Shown: positions 34,070-42,923 of the stretch, piece by piece | How the letters are laid out: every line of letters starts with the position of its first letter | Position numbering within the stretch: the stretch's first letter is position 1 | DNA from: Faecalicatena contorta | GTDB taxonomy: Bacteria; Bacillota; Clostridia; Lachnospirales; Lachnospiraceae | NCBI RefSeq assembly: GCF_039521745.1 | Contig: NZ_BAAACT010000050.1 | DNA: 64,000 nt | Direction: 5' to 3' (one strand) | The notes under the pieces: model-generated | Database searches by the model: none | The model's input: only the letters and a program-made list of their open reading frames with translations | What the model was told of the DNA's origin: nothing | Position numbers and translations under genes: made by a program

Positions 34070-35299
34070 GGAGAAGTTCCGGACTAAGAGATCGCTTTTT
34101 TCTATAAAGTCCTCGATTGTATCAAACCCAGACTCTTCAAGCATTTTCATTACATAAGGGTTTTCCAGCGGGGTCGCAAAGGGAGCGCTTTCTCCATATG
34201 CATTTACCTGCCTGCGCCCTTCTTTTCGGTTCAAGATGGCTTTGGGACCTCCCACGCATCCACCCTGGCACCCCATTCCTTCGAAGAAATTGGCATCCGT
34301 CTCTTTGTTCTGAATCCGTTTAATTAATTCCCGGCAGGCCGGTATACCGTCTGCCTGCTCTGCCTTCACCTTTATCTTCCGATCCGGTCTCAGCTGCTTT
34401 TCGGTCTCCTGCACGGCCTCGCTCACGCCGCCGGTCCTTGCGTAGATCCGGCCTGCCCTGGAGGAATGCTCCTTTTCTTTATCGGCCAGTTCCTCCGGGT
34501 GGATGTCCGCGGCCTCAAAGATATCCTGTATTTCCTGAAATGTCAGCACGTAATCCACAGCCCCGGCAATATCCGGCTCTTTTGCCTCGCTCTTCTTTGC
34601 CAGACAGGGACCTGCAAATACAGTGAGTGCATCCGGATGCAGCTGTTTTATCATTCGCCCGCAGGCAACCATGGGAGATACGGCCCCCGGCACATGGGGC
34701 ATCAATTCATGATACATCTTGCGGATCATAGAGATCCAGATTGGACAGCAGCAGCTTGTAAGCTGGTAATCCCCTTCTTCGTTGACATGTTTATCAAACT
34801 CCAGCGCTTCCTTTAAGGTCAGGATATCCGCAAAAAGAGCAACCTCCACCATTCCCGTGAAGCCCAGGGCCTGAAAAGCGGTCCGCAGCTTTCCCGGAGT
34901 TACTTTTTCCGAAAACTGTCCCAAAAACGCCGGGGCAACCATCATGTATACAGGCCCTTCTGACTCCCTTACGGCCTTCATTGCCGGAAGCACGTCCCTG
35001 CCCGCTGTGATTTTATCTGTCTTGCATGCCTCAATACACGCCTCACACCCGGTACACAGCTCCGGGTTGATGAATAATTTTCCATCCTCCCCGACCTCAA
35101 TTGCGTCAAAGATACAGCTGTTCTGGCACGCACGCTCATATTCACACTCCTCGCACGGCTCATTAAAGACGACCGGTGCATGGCTCTGGGGATGTAGAAG
35201 ACAATCCAGATGATAGGGGTGGTACTCAGGCGGCAGAGGCGCTTTTAGTGATATTTTCCGGTTCAGAATCTCCCGGTACAGCTCTTCAAATGTTTTCAT
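34067..35299 (-). CDS. [FeFe]-hydrogenase catalytic subunit, group B-like
   Basis: 410 residues from ATG 35299 (GGGAG upstream). Two [4Fe-4S] motifs (CEECEYERACQNSC, CTGCEACIEAC) precede the H-cluster domain with TSCCCPIW, AGPCLAKKSE and EGMGCQGGCVGGP. The Cys after TSC and the Gly-Pro-Cys in motif two differ from group A enzymes and agree with group B. Such proteins reduce protons or oxidise hydrogen with ferredoxin; the physiological role of group B is poorly known. It is a single gene without Hyd/Nuo-type partner subunits or maturases nearby. Confidence 0.9.
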   Translation of the reverse strand: MKTFEELYREILNRKISLKAPLPPEYHPYHLDCLLHPQSHAPVVFNEPCEECEYERACQNSCIFDAIEVGEDGKLFINPELCTGCEACIEACKTDKITAGRDVLPAMKAVRESEGPVYMMVAPAFLGQFSEKVTPGKLRTAFQALGFTGMVEVALFADILTLKEALEFDKHVNEEGDYQLTSCCCPIWISMIRKMYHELMPHVPGAVSPMVACGRMIKQLHPDALTVFAGPCLAKKSEAKEPDIAGAVDYVLTFQEIQDIFEAADIHPEELADKEKEHSSRAGRIYARTGGVSEAVQETEKQLRPDRKIKVKAEQADGIPACRELIKRIQNKETDANFFEGMGCQGGCVGGPKAILNRKEGRRQVNAYGESAPFATPLENPYVMKMLEESGFDTIEDFIEKSDLLVRNFS

Positions 35300-35370
35300 T
35301 TTAATTTCTCCCATTTCTAACTGATATTACCAGTTATTATGGGCGGAGCGTTCTGTTTTTATGCACATGC

Positions 35371-35402
35371 AAAACGCCCGGATGCCGTAACGGCACCGGG
35401 CG
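35371..35402 (-). terminator. Intrinsic terminator of the DegV gene
   Basis: Minus strand CGCCCGG-TGCCG ... CGGCA-TCCGGGCG followed by TTTT. Confidence 0.8.
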
Positions 35403-35439
35403 CAGACGAACCATGTATAATAATTCTTTTCGCTGTATG

Positions 35440-36327
35440 TCAGTCTTTCCTTGTGTCCCCCCAGAAGAACAGGGCCACCGTTCCGGGGCCTGTATGGCTT
35501 CCGATCGTTGTCCCAACACTGTTGATTACAACTTTTCCATTCAGCTTTGGAAAACGCTCTTCTATCATATCCGCCACTTTTCTCGCATCATTGTAGCAGT
35601 CCGAATGGGATATAAAACACTTTCCGGAGTAATCCAGCCTGTTCTCTGCAAACAGTTCCATTTTCTTTACGATCTCCCGGATTACTTTCTTCTTTCCCCG
35701 GATCTTAAAGCGGGGGATCAAGTGCCCGGTGTGATCCATGTTGAGCAGCGGACAGATCTCCAGCGCTGTTCCAAACCAACCGGAAACCTTGGATATACGG
35801 CCCCCTTTTACATAAAAGGTGAGATCTGTTGAAAAAAACCAGTGGTGCAGATTCAATTTGTGAGCCTCTGCCCATTGGTACACTTCCTCCAGGCCCTTAC
35901 CTTCGTCCCGCAGGTCGGCCAGACGGTCCATAAGCAGTCCGTAACCGGAAGAAGCCCCCAGTGAATCCACAATAAAAATCTTCCTGTCCGGAAACTCCTC
36001 CAACAGTGCCTCTTTCGCAGTCTCCGCAGAATTAACCACTCCGGACAGCCCGGATGACAGGCACACATGCAGAATGTCCTTTCCCTGGATAAGTATGCTG
36101 CGGAAATACTCCATAAATTCCCCCGCATTTACCTGAGAAGTCTTGGTATCGGCTCCTTCTTTCATTCTGGCATAAAAAACATCAAAGGGCATACTCTGCC
36201 CCAAATCATCCGTATATTCCACACCGTCCAAATAATAATGAAAGCATATGAATGAGATATCCCGTTCTTTAAAATGCTCCGGCGACAAATCCGCAGTCGA
36301 GTAACAGCTTAATGCATAATTTTCCAC
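35440..36327 (-). CDS. DegV family fatty-acid-binding protein
   Basis: 295 residues. YSTADLSPEHFKERDISFI opens the domain, with the DDLGQSMPFDVFYARMKEGA region, TSQVNAGEFMEYF, CLSSGLSGVVNSAE and VDSLGASSGYGLL as conserved blocks; the Ser/Thr and Arg/His residues that hold a fatty acid carboxylate are present. In Firmicutes one class (FakB) presents fatty acids to the kinase FakA. No FakA gene is present here. Confidence 0.92.
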   Translation of the reverse strand: MENYALSCYSTADLSPEHFKERDISFICFHYYLDGVEYTDDLGQSMPFDVFYARMKEGADTKTSQVNAGEFMEYFRSILIQGKDILHVCLSSGLSGVVNSAETAKEALLEEFPDRKIFIVDSLGASSGYGLLMDRLADLRDEGKGLEEVYQWAEAHKLNLHHWFFSTDLTFYVKGGRISKVSGWFGTALEICPLLNMDHTGHLIPRFKIRGKKKVIREIVKKMELFAENRLDYSGKCFISHSDCYNDARKVADMIEERFPKLNGKVVINSVGTTIGSHTGPGTVALFFWGDTRKD

Positions 36328-36610
36328 AATCCTCTCCCCCTTTTCTGCTGCATTTATAATTTTATCTTACTCGTATATCACAGTTATGTCAACTATTTTA
36401 TATAGTTGTTAATACTACTTTGTGCATTTTTAACTCCGGAAAAATAAATTTCCTGACCATATTTCTACGAAAGTTATCTGATACCGCCCTAGTGTCTGTC
36501 TGTATCTCTGGCAGAAGCGATTTCCGTACTATTTTAAAGGAATCTGGTGCATTGTTAATCCTGTCACAAGCATCTAAAATGAAAGAAAAAAGATACAAGG
36601 AGGATTCTAT

Positions 36611-37705
36611 ATGACTTCAAAAGAACGCGTAATGGCAGTATTTTCCCATCAGATTCCGGACCGTATTCCCATGTGGTGCGGTGCGTCTCCTGATTTTATG
36701 GCAAAGGCGCGCAGCTTTCTGAATGTTAAGAATGACGAAGAGGTTCTGCGGCGTTTCCATGACGATTTCCGTCGGGTTTATTCACGTTATGCCGGCCCGG
36801 ACAAATTTAATCCGGACTGTGGTCCCATAAATGGAAAGACAAAATCCATATTTGGCATTGAAAGAGAAGGCATTGGCTATGGCCAGGCAGCGGCACATCC
36901 CCTTGCCAATGCTGAAATCGAAGAAATCCATACCTATGCCTGGCCGTCCCCCGACTGGTTTGATGTCTCACATATCAGAGAAGACGCACTGGCATGGAAG
37001 AATCAATATGCTGTCCTGGGCGGGGAATGGTGCCCTATTTTTCATGATGCCATCGACCTGCTCGGCATGGAAAATATGTTGATCCTTATGTATGAAGACC
37101 CGGATATCGTACACGCCGTGCTTTCCCACATCACAGATTTCTATTATGAGCTGTCAGCAAGAGAATTTGAGGCGGCCCAAGGGGCAATCGATATTTTCTT
37201 TATCGGAAATGACCTGGGCAGCCAGACCGGACCTCTGCTGGGCGAAGAATTGTTCCGCAAATTTCTATATCCTTATTTGAAGCGGCTGGCGGATCTTGGC
37301 AGGGAATACGGACTTCCTACGATGATGCACTGCTGCGGCAGCTATGCCCAGCTTATGCCGGCGCTAATTGAGAGCGGCATCTCCGCCGTCCAGAGCCTGC
37401 AGCCGATCACCAGGGAAATGCAGCCGGCTAACCTGAAAAAACGCTTCGGAGAAAGGCTTATCCTCAATGGATGTATCGATTCAATCAGCGTACTTATAAA
37501 TGGAAGCATAGAAGATACAGTCAGGGTAACCCGTGAAACCATCAAATGCATGAAGCCCGGAGGCGGCTACATTCTTTCCCCGAGCCATGACTACCTTCTG
37601 GAAGAGACTCCGGTTGAGAATGTACTCGCTATGTACGATACCTGCCTGGAAGATGGCTGGTACACTGCGTCAGAATCTGAGCAAAATATACGCAGTAACA
37701 TTTAA
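36611..37705 (+). CDS. Uroporphyrinogen decarboxylase-family protein (corrinoid methyltransferase-like)
   Basis: 364 residues. TSKERVMAVFSHQIPDRIPMW is the usual opening of UroD-like proteins of anaerobes; MMHCCGSYAQLMPALIESG and LILNGCIDS mark the barrel, the HxCG motif being a likely zinc site as in MtaA/MtbA methyltransferases. True heme-pathway UroD would be accompanied by hem genes and have other catalytic residues. AAGGAGG site. No corrinoid protein gene adjoins it, so the partner is unknown. Confidence 0.85.
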   Translation: MTSKERVMAVFSHQIPDRIPMWCGASPDFMAKARSFLNVKNDEEVLRRFHDDFRRVYSRYAGPDKFNPDCGPINGKTKSIFGIEREGIGYGQAAAHPLANAEIEEIHTYAWPSPDWFDVSHIREDALAWKNQYAVLGGEWCPIFHDAIDLLGMENMLILMYEDPDIVHAVLSHITDFYYELSAREFEAAQGAIDIFFIGNDLGSQTGPLLGEELFRKFLYPYLKRLADLGREYGLPTMMHCCGSYAQLMPALIESGISAVQSLQPITREMQPANLKKRFGERLILNGCIDSISVLINGSIEDTVRVTRETIKCMKPGGGYILSPSHDYLLEETPVENVLAMYDTCLEDGWYTASESEQNIRSNI

Positions 37706-37730
37706 CCGTTCTATCCTGGAAAGGCCAAAA

Positions 37731-40520
37731 TCAATATTTCTTTGGTTGAATAAGACTTGCCAGTACCTGGTAGAGGTACTCAACATCCACCGGTTTTGTC
37801 ACAAAGCCATTCATTCCGGCATCAGCCGCAGCATCGGCGTCCTCTTTAAACGTATTCGCAGTCATAGCAATAACAGGAATCTCTGCCGCATCGGCCCGAT
37901 TCTGGCTGCGAATGGCCCTGCACGCTTCCAGCCCGTCCATGACGGGCATCTGAATATCCATCAGAACCGCCTGATATTCACCCGGGCTGCTTTCCAGGAA
38001 TAAATCGAGCGCTTGTTTTCCATTCTCTGCCCGCTTCACCGCTGCACCCTGCATCTTCAGCAGCTCAATGGCGATCTCTGCATTTAGGTCATTATCCTCG
38101 GCAAGGATAAAATTCATGTGCTCCAGGAAGTGATCGTTCTTCGTCTTTTCCGGTTTTGGCTCCAGCGCCCCAATTGGAAATTCAATAGTGAAATAAAATT
38201 CACTGCCCTTTCCTTCCTGGCTGGCAAGCTTCAGTTCACCCCCCATCAGCCTTATGAGCGTCCTGCTGATAGCCAGTCCCAATCCGGTTCCCTGGCTTTT
38301 GGAAAAGCTCGTGCCTACCTGTTCAAATGCCTCAAAGATGCGATTCTGATTTGCCTCGGAGATCCCCATACCATTATCAATAACCTGGAATCTATATGCC
38401 GCTTTCTTTTCAGAACTCTGCATCTGCGTCACACATACTCTGACCCTTCCGTCCTCAGGGGTAAACTTAAAGGCATTCGAAATCAGGTTAGCAAGCACCT
38501 GCTTCAGGCGTACTGAGTCCCCGACAATCACGTCGTCCTGAATCTCCTTCTTCATCCAAAAATCTAATCCCCGCCTTTTTGCTTCCGCCGTCATCATGCT
38601 TTCCAATTCATCCAGAATCTGCTCCAAAGAGAACGGCTCGCTTGCCACTGTCATCATACCGCTTTCAATTCTGCTCATATCCAGGATGTCACTGATCAAA
38701 CTCAGCAGATAACGGGAAGAGGCACGTATCTTGGAAAGATTCTCCCTTACGTTATCCGGTACGCTGTCCATCATACAGGTCAGGTCGCTGATACCGACAA
38801 TTGCATTCATGGGGGTTCTGATCTCATGACTCATCCTGGACAAAAATTCCCCTTTCGCACGGCTTTCAGCTTCAGCCCGCTCCAGGTTTACCTGCATCTT
38901 TGCCGCATGAATACGATAGCGCGCCATGATCAGGATAAAGATGACTACCAGAATAGATATCCCTGCCAGTATGGTTATAAACAGCATAGGATTCGCATAA
39001 ATCATCTGGCTTGCCGAAAGATGACCTGTGCCTATGGATATCATATTCCGGCTCTCTATCGTCTCCTTCTCATCACTGGTCATTGTGTTAATGGCTTTGT
39101 TCATGATCGTCAGCAGCTCTCCCTCAACCGGACTGGGCATTGCAAAACTCATATCATTTTTTTCATTGATCACAGTATTCGGGACGACATTTTTAAACTG
39201 ATTCGCCTGTATTTCCTGCTCGATTCTTGAAGAAAGGCCATAATAAAAGTCGACTTCTCCGCTATTAACTGCACGCAACGCTTCGGTCACAGTCTCATAG
39301 TACTTTACCTTTGATACATGGATGCTGCCAGGCATCACCCGCCCTTTGGTCACTGCCCCGATGAGCCCTTCCGAAGGAAATGTCACAGACTTATTACGTG
39401 CTATGATGTCATTCAGAACCGCATACGGCTTTGTTACTGCCAGATTCATCTGGGCGCCTTCGTTATCGGTGCCAAGAAAAGAGCCGAGCATGTCCGCTTT
39501 TCCCTGTTTCACCAAGTCCAGTGAATCGCTGTAACTGTCCGCATAAACAAACTCAAACTTCAGCCCGGTAAACTCCTCCACCTTTTTCAGCACATCCGGT
39601 ATCATGCCGTCGTGCTGGCCGTCATCATCTTCTATGCAATACAGAGGATGCCACTTTTTCAATACAGCTACTGTTACCGTTTTCTTCTGGCTGATGTAAT
39701 CCAGTTCAGGCTGATTCAAATAAATAGCAGACATTCCGGAATCGGGAAAATTAGCCTCGTAACGCTCCTCGGCAAAATTCGGATTAGAGTCGATAATTTT
39801 TGCCATTGCCATATTCAATCCATCAAGAACTTCCTGATTATTCCCTGTTGTCACGATATAGTGGGGCTGTGAATCAAACTTTGCTACCAATCGGAACCTT
39901 CCGGAATCTTCTGTACTGTTTCCCAGAAGCATATCCACGCTGCCGTCTTCCAGTAAATGATAAAAATTTCCATTTATATGCTGTTCCCGCGGTAATTCAA
40001 TCAATTCAGCATTTATTTCGTTGCTGTCCAAAAAAACCTTAAGGCGGCGGATATTCTCAGCCGCATTTTTATATACGCCGATCTTTTTTCCGGACATACT
40101 TTTCCAGTCAAAAGCCTTTATACTCTCATCGCCTTTTCTCGCTAAAAGGATAGATTTGCTGTAGCCGGTGTTGTAATCCGGATATGCAAAATATTCTTCC
40201 ATTCCTTCCAGATAAAAACTGCCGCCCATCAAATCGTATTCACCCGCTAGAAACTCGTCAATCATGGTTTCACCTGTTGTGTCGATATATTCATACTTCC
40301 AGCCTGTATACTTGGCGATCTCATTTAGATAATCCACCACGATACCATGCCTCGTTCCATCCTCACTTGTCTCCGTAAATCCTTCCAATTCCGGAAAAGC
40401 AACCCGAAGGACACGCTGTTCTGTCTGCTCTTCCGCCTGCACAGGCGCCGCTGAACAAAACAATGCAGCTGCCAACAGCATGATGCAGTTTTTCATTCTC
40501 CCCTTCCATAGTATCTTCAT
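37731..40520 (-). CDS. Hybrid sensor histidine kinase with two SBP_bac_3 sensor domains
   Basis: 929 residues from ATG 40520 (AAGGAG upstream; this start also avoids overlap with marR). Signal/anchor helix, then two type 3 solute-binding domains outside the membrane (about 30-260, starting VLRVAFPELEGFTETSEDG, and 275-505, VTVAVLKKWHPLYCIEDDDG), a transmembrane helix (about 520-545), HisKA (FLSRMSHEIRTPMNAIVGI), ATPase domain (NLISNAFKFTPED, GTGLGLAISRTL) and a C-terminal receiver (VLMDIQMPVMDGLEA). It resembles BvgS/EvgS-type sensors. No DNA-binding output gene adjoins it, so phosphate must pass to a distant partner. Confidence 0.92.
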   Translation of the reverse strand: MKILWKGRMKNCIMLLAAALFCSAAPVQAEEQTEQRVLRVAFPELEGFTETSEDGTRHGIVVDYLNEIAKYTGWKYEYIDTTGETMIDEFLAGEYDLMGGSFYLEGMEEYFAYPDYNTGYSKSILLARKGDESIKAFDWKSMSGKKIGVYKNAAENIRRLKVFLDSNEINAELIELPREQHINGNFYHLLEDGSVDMLLGNSTEDSGRFRLVAKFDSQPHYIVTTGNNQEVLDGLNMAMAKIIDSNPNFAEERYEANFPDSGMSAIYLNQPELDYISQKKTVTVAVLKKWHPLYCIEDDDGQHDGMIPDVLKKVEEFTGLKFEFVYADSYSDSLDLVKQGKADMLGSFLGTDNEGAQMNLAVTKPYAVLNDIIARNKSVTFPSEGLIGAVTKGRVMPGSIHVSKVKYYETVTEALRAVNSGEVDFYYGLSSRIEQEIQANQFKNVVPNTVINEKNDMSFAMPSPVEGELLTIMNKAINTMTSDEKETIESRNMISIGTGHLSASQMIYANPMLFITILAGISILVVIFILIMARYRIHAAKMQVNLERAEAESRAKGEFLSRMSHEIRTPMNAIVGISDLTCMMDSVPDNVRENLSKIRASSRYLLSLISDILDMSRIESGMMTVASEPFSLEQILDELESMMTAEAKRRGLDFWMKKEIQDDVIVGDSVRLKQVLANLISNAFKFTPEDGRVRVCVTQMQSSEKKAAYRFQVIDNGMGISEANQNRIFEAFEQVGTSFSKSQGTGLGLAISRTLIRLMGGELKLASQEGKGSEFYFTIEFPIGALEPKPEKTKNDHFLEHMNFILAEDNDLNAEIAIELLKMQGAAVKRAENGKQALDLFLESSPGEYQAVLMDIQMPVMDGLEACRAIRSQNRADAAEIPVIAMTANTFKEDADAAADAGMNGFVTKPVDVEYLYQVLASLIQPKKY

Positions 40521-40626
40521 ATCCCAGAGCTCCTTTTTCATATTGGTTTTGCCGCTTCTGATTATATCATACGTGCCCTGCCGATGCGGCCTGTTCGCAA
40601 ATACCTTTCCATTCCTCTGCCAGCGT

Positions 40627-41073
40627 CTATTCCAGTCTCGGCAGAATCTCCCCCAGTACCTCAACAGCCTCATTCAGTCTACTCAGTTCTTCCTGGCTCA
40701 GCTTTTCTTCCAGGGAACGAAGAAAATCTTTATTTTTCAGATAATATTCATCTAAATAGGCAGTGGCCTTCGGAGTAAGCCGCAGCCAGATCATCCGCCT
40801 GTCATTCTCATGGTACTGCCGTTCTATAAATCCATACTTATCAAGCTTATCCACCAGCTTGGTGACCTGCTGTTTCGGAACCTTCAGCTGCTGTGCCAGC
40901 TCCGTCATTGTCACTGTCTCACATTTCCTGACTGTTTCCAGACAGTAGTAAGTCTCCAGGCTCATCTCCCGGTGCAGTGTCTCTTTAAACGGACGCACCA
41001 GTTTTGAATGCCAATCCGGCATTACCAAAAGCAGATTTTTAACAAATTGTTCCGAATATTTTTCTTTTTTCAT
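40627..41073 (-). CDS. MarR-family transcriptional regulator
   Basis: 148 residues; ATG 41073 after GGAGAG. Winged helix at about 40-105 (VTMTELAQQLKVPKQQVTKLVDKL, GFIERQYHENDRRMIWLRLT) between helical dimerisation ends. Divergent from the FUSC exporter gene (41235), the common arrangement for a MarR repressor and its efflux target. Confidence 0.92.
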   Translation of the reverse strand: MKKEKYSEQFVKNLLLVMPDWHSKLVRPFKETLHREMSLETYYCLETVRKCETVTMTELAQQLKVPKQQVTKLVDKLDKYGFIERQYHENDRRMIWLRLTPKATAYLDEYYLKNKDFLRSLEEKLSQEELSRLNEAVEVLGEILPRLE

Positions 41074-41234
41074 CTTTCTCTCCGTTGACAAATAAAGTTG
41101 ATCGTGTTATGCTTTTAAATTAGTAAATAAAATATGACTATCATCATTGTTTAATCTTTATTGTACCATCACCAATTTCTAAATTCAAATACTATCCATG
41201 CCAAACTAAACAATTAAAGGAGATGACGCTGTTT

Positions 41235-42923
41235 ATGAAAAACTACATACAAAATTTCATTGAAAATGTAAAAGATAAATTTCGTTTCGGTACGCTGAGT
41301 TTTATTTTTATTATCGCCTACGTTAATATCTTTCAGCATATCTTTGGTCCTGAAAATTCCATTGTGGGCGTTATCTTTACTATAATGATGTCCGCTTCTA
41401 TGGTCCGTGATCTGACCGCTACTCCGGTAAGGCATCTGATCCTCCAGTCCGCCGTACTGGTCTGGATCGCACTGGCGGCATGCTGGGTTGTATATCTGCC
41501 GATGCCGCTGTCCCTCGTCATTAATTTTATCACACTATTTATGATTTTGTATGCTTTTACTTACGAATATTCCACCCATATGTACTTTCCTTATATTCTT
41601 TCCTACCTGTTTCTCATCTTCATCACGCCGGTGGATGCCGCCCATCTGCCAAAAAGACTTGTTGGCATGCTGGTGGGCGCCCTGTCCATTATTCTGTATC
41701 AATGGGTCATGGGAAGAAAACGTGTCGCTGAGACTGCACAGGATGTACTCACTGAAATGATAGACGATATCTCAGGTTATATTGCCTGGCTGCTGCTGGA
41801 ATCGCCTGATAAGCCGGATCTCTCCGATATACGTCACAAGCTGTGCAGCCTGAGCCAGATCGTCTATGACAGAAGAAAAAAAGCACTCTGTATCTCGGAC
41901 GCCGGTTTCTGCATGGTTGAGGCTGGACGCGGCCTGGAACACCTGCTGGCCTATCTTCAGGAGATTCCACGGAAAACGGTACATTCTGAAAAAAACCTGC
42001 TCCAGTATATTCAATCCCAGTTAAAGATGTACCGCGCTTATATAAATGCAGAGACTGCAGACTTGCGGCCGCCAGCCGCCCCTGTCTTGTCCGGCATACA
42101 TGCAACAGAAACAGCCGGACGCGTAGGGGAACATTTAACCTTTATTTATCAAAAACTGCTGCATATGTCGGACCCGGAGAAAAAGCTGCACTACCGTAAA
42201 ACGGCTCTTTCTCTGAAAATACAGCTTCAGATGGCTCTGGACTGGAGCCCTGTGCGGGGAATCTATGCACTGCGGGTTGCAATGATCCTGACCTGTGCCA
42301 CAGCGCTCGTACAGTATTTGGCACTGCCCCACGGAAAATGGCTTCTCTTTACCCTGGCTTCCGTATCACTGCCCTACGCAGACGATGTCCCCCAGAAAAT
42401 GAGAAAACGTATCATAGCTACAATTGCAGGCGGCCTGATCTCCGTTGTCATCTATTCTCTAGTCCCCTCTCCAGTCGGACGGACCGTTGCAATGATGCTG
42501 TCAGGATACCTGTCTTTCTTTTTTGCAGATTACACAGAAACTTATGCATGCTCTACCATCGGAGCACTCGGAGGAGCGGTCTTTATGAACGCATTTGGTT
42601 TCCAGGCAGTAACCGAGATGTTCCTGGTCCGCTTCTCGTATATATTGGTTGGTGCGGCTGCGGCATATGTACTGAACTATATGATGTTCCCTTACAGCCG
42701 TGACAGAGCGACCCGCGCGCTCTGGAAGAAATATCAGTCCAATATGGAACTGCTGGACAAAATTAAGCACACAGAAAAGCCGGATTCTCAACTATACTAT
42801 ACCCTGGTTATTCTGACTCATCTGCAGGAAGATAAACTCATACGAAATGCGGAGGAAGACCATAAAAATCACGGTTCATCCGGCTCTATGCGCTGGAATC
42901 TGGTCAAATCCAGCGATGCATAA
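41235..42923 (+). CDS. FUSC-family membrane transporter
   Basis: 562 residues from ATG 41235; an ATG four codons earlier overlaps the AAAGGAG site. Two hydrophobic blocks of four to six helices (about 15-150 and 345-500) separated by a soluble helical segment, the FUSC/YccS/aromatic-acid exporter plan; conserved GKWLLFTLASVSLPYADDV-type stretch near 375. Probably exports aromatic or fusaric-acid-like compounds under MarR control. Its last 20 bases overlap the end of the convergent kinase gene at 42904. Confidence 0.85.
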   Translation: MKNYIQNFIENVKDKFRFGTLSFIFIIAYVNIFQHIFGPENSIVGVIFTIMMSASMVRDLTATPVRHLILQSAVLVWIALAACWVVYLPMPLSLVINFITLFMILYAFTYEYSTHMYFPYILSYLFLIFITPVDAAHLPKRLVGMLVGALSIILYQWVMGRKRVAETAQDVLTEMIDDISGYIAWLLLESPDKPDLSDIRHKLCSLSQIVYDRRKKALCISDAGFCMVEAGRGLEHLLAYLQEIPRKTVHSEKNLLQYIQSQLKMYRAYINAETADLRPPAAPVLSGIHATETAGRVGEHLTFIYQKLLHMSDPEKKLHYRKTALSLKIQLQMALDWSPVRGIYALRVAMILTCATALVQYLALPHGKWLLFTLASVSLPYADDVPQKMRKRIIATIAGGLISVVIYSLVPSPVGRTVAMMLSGYLSFFFADYTETYACSTIGALGGAVFMNAFGFQAVTEMFLVRFSYILVGAAAAYVLNYMMFPYSRDRATRALWKKYQSNMELLDKIKHTEKPDSQLYYTLVILTHLQEDKLIRNAEEDHKNHGSSGSMRWNLVKSSDA

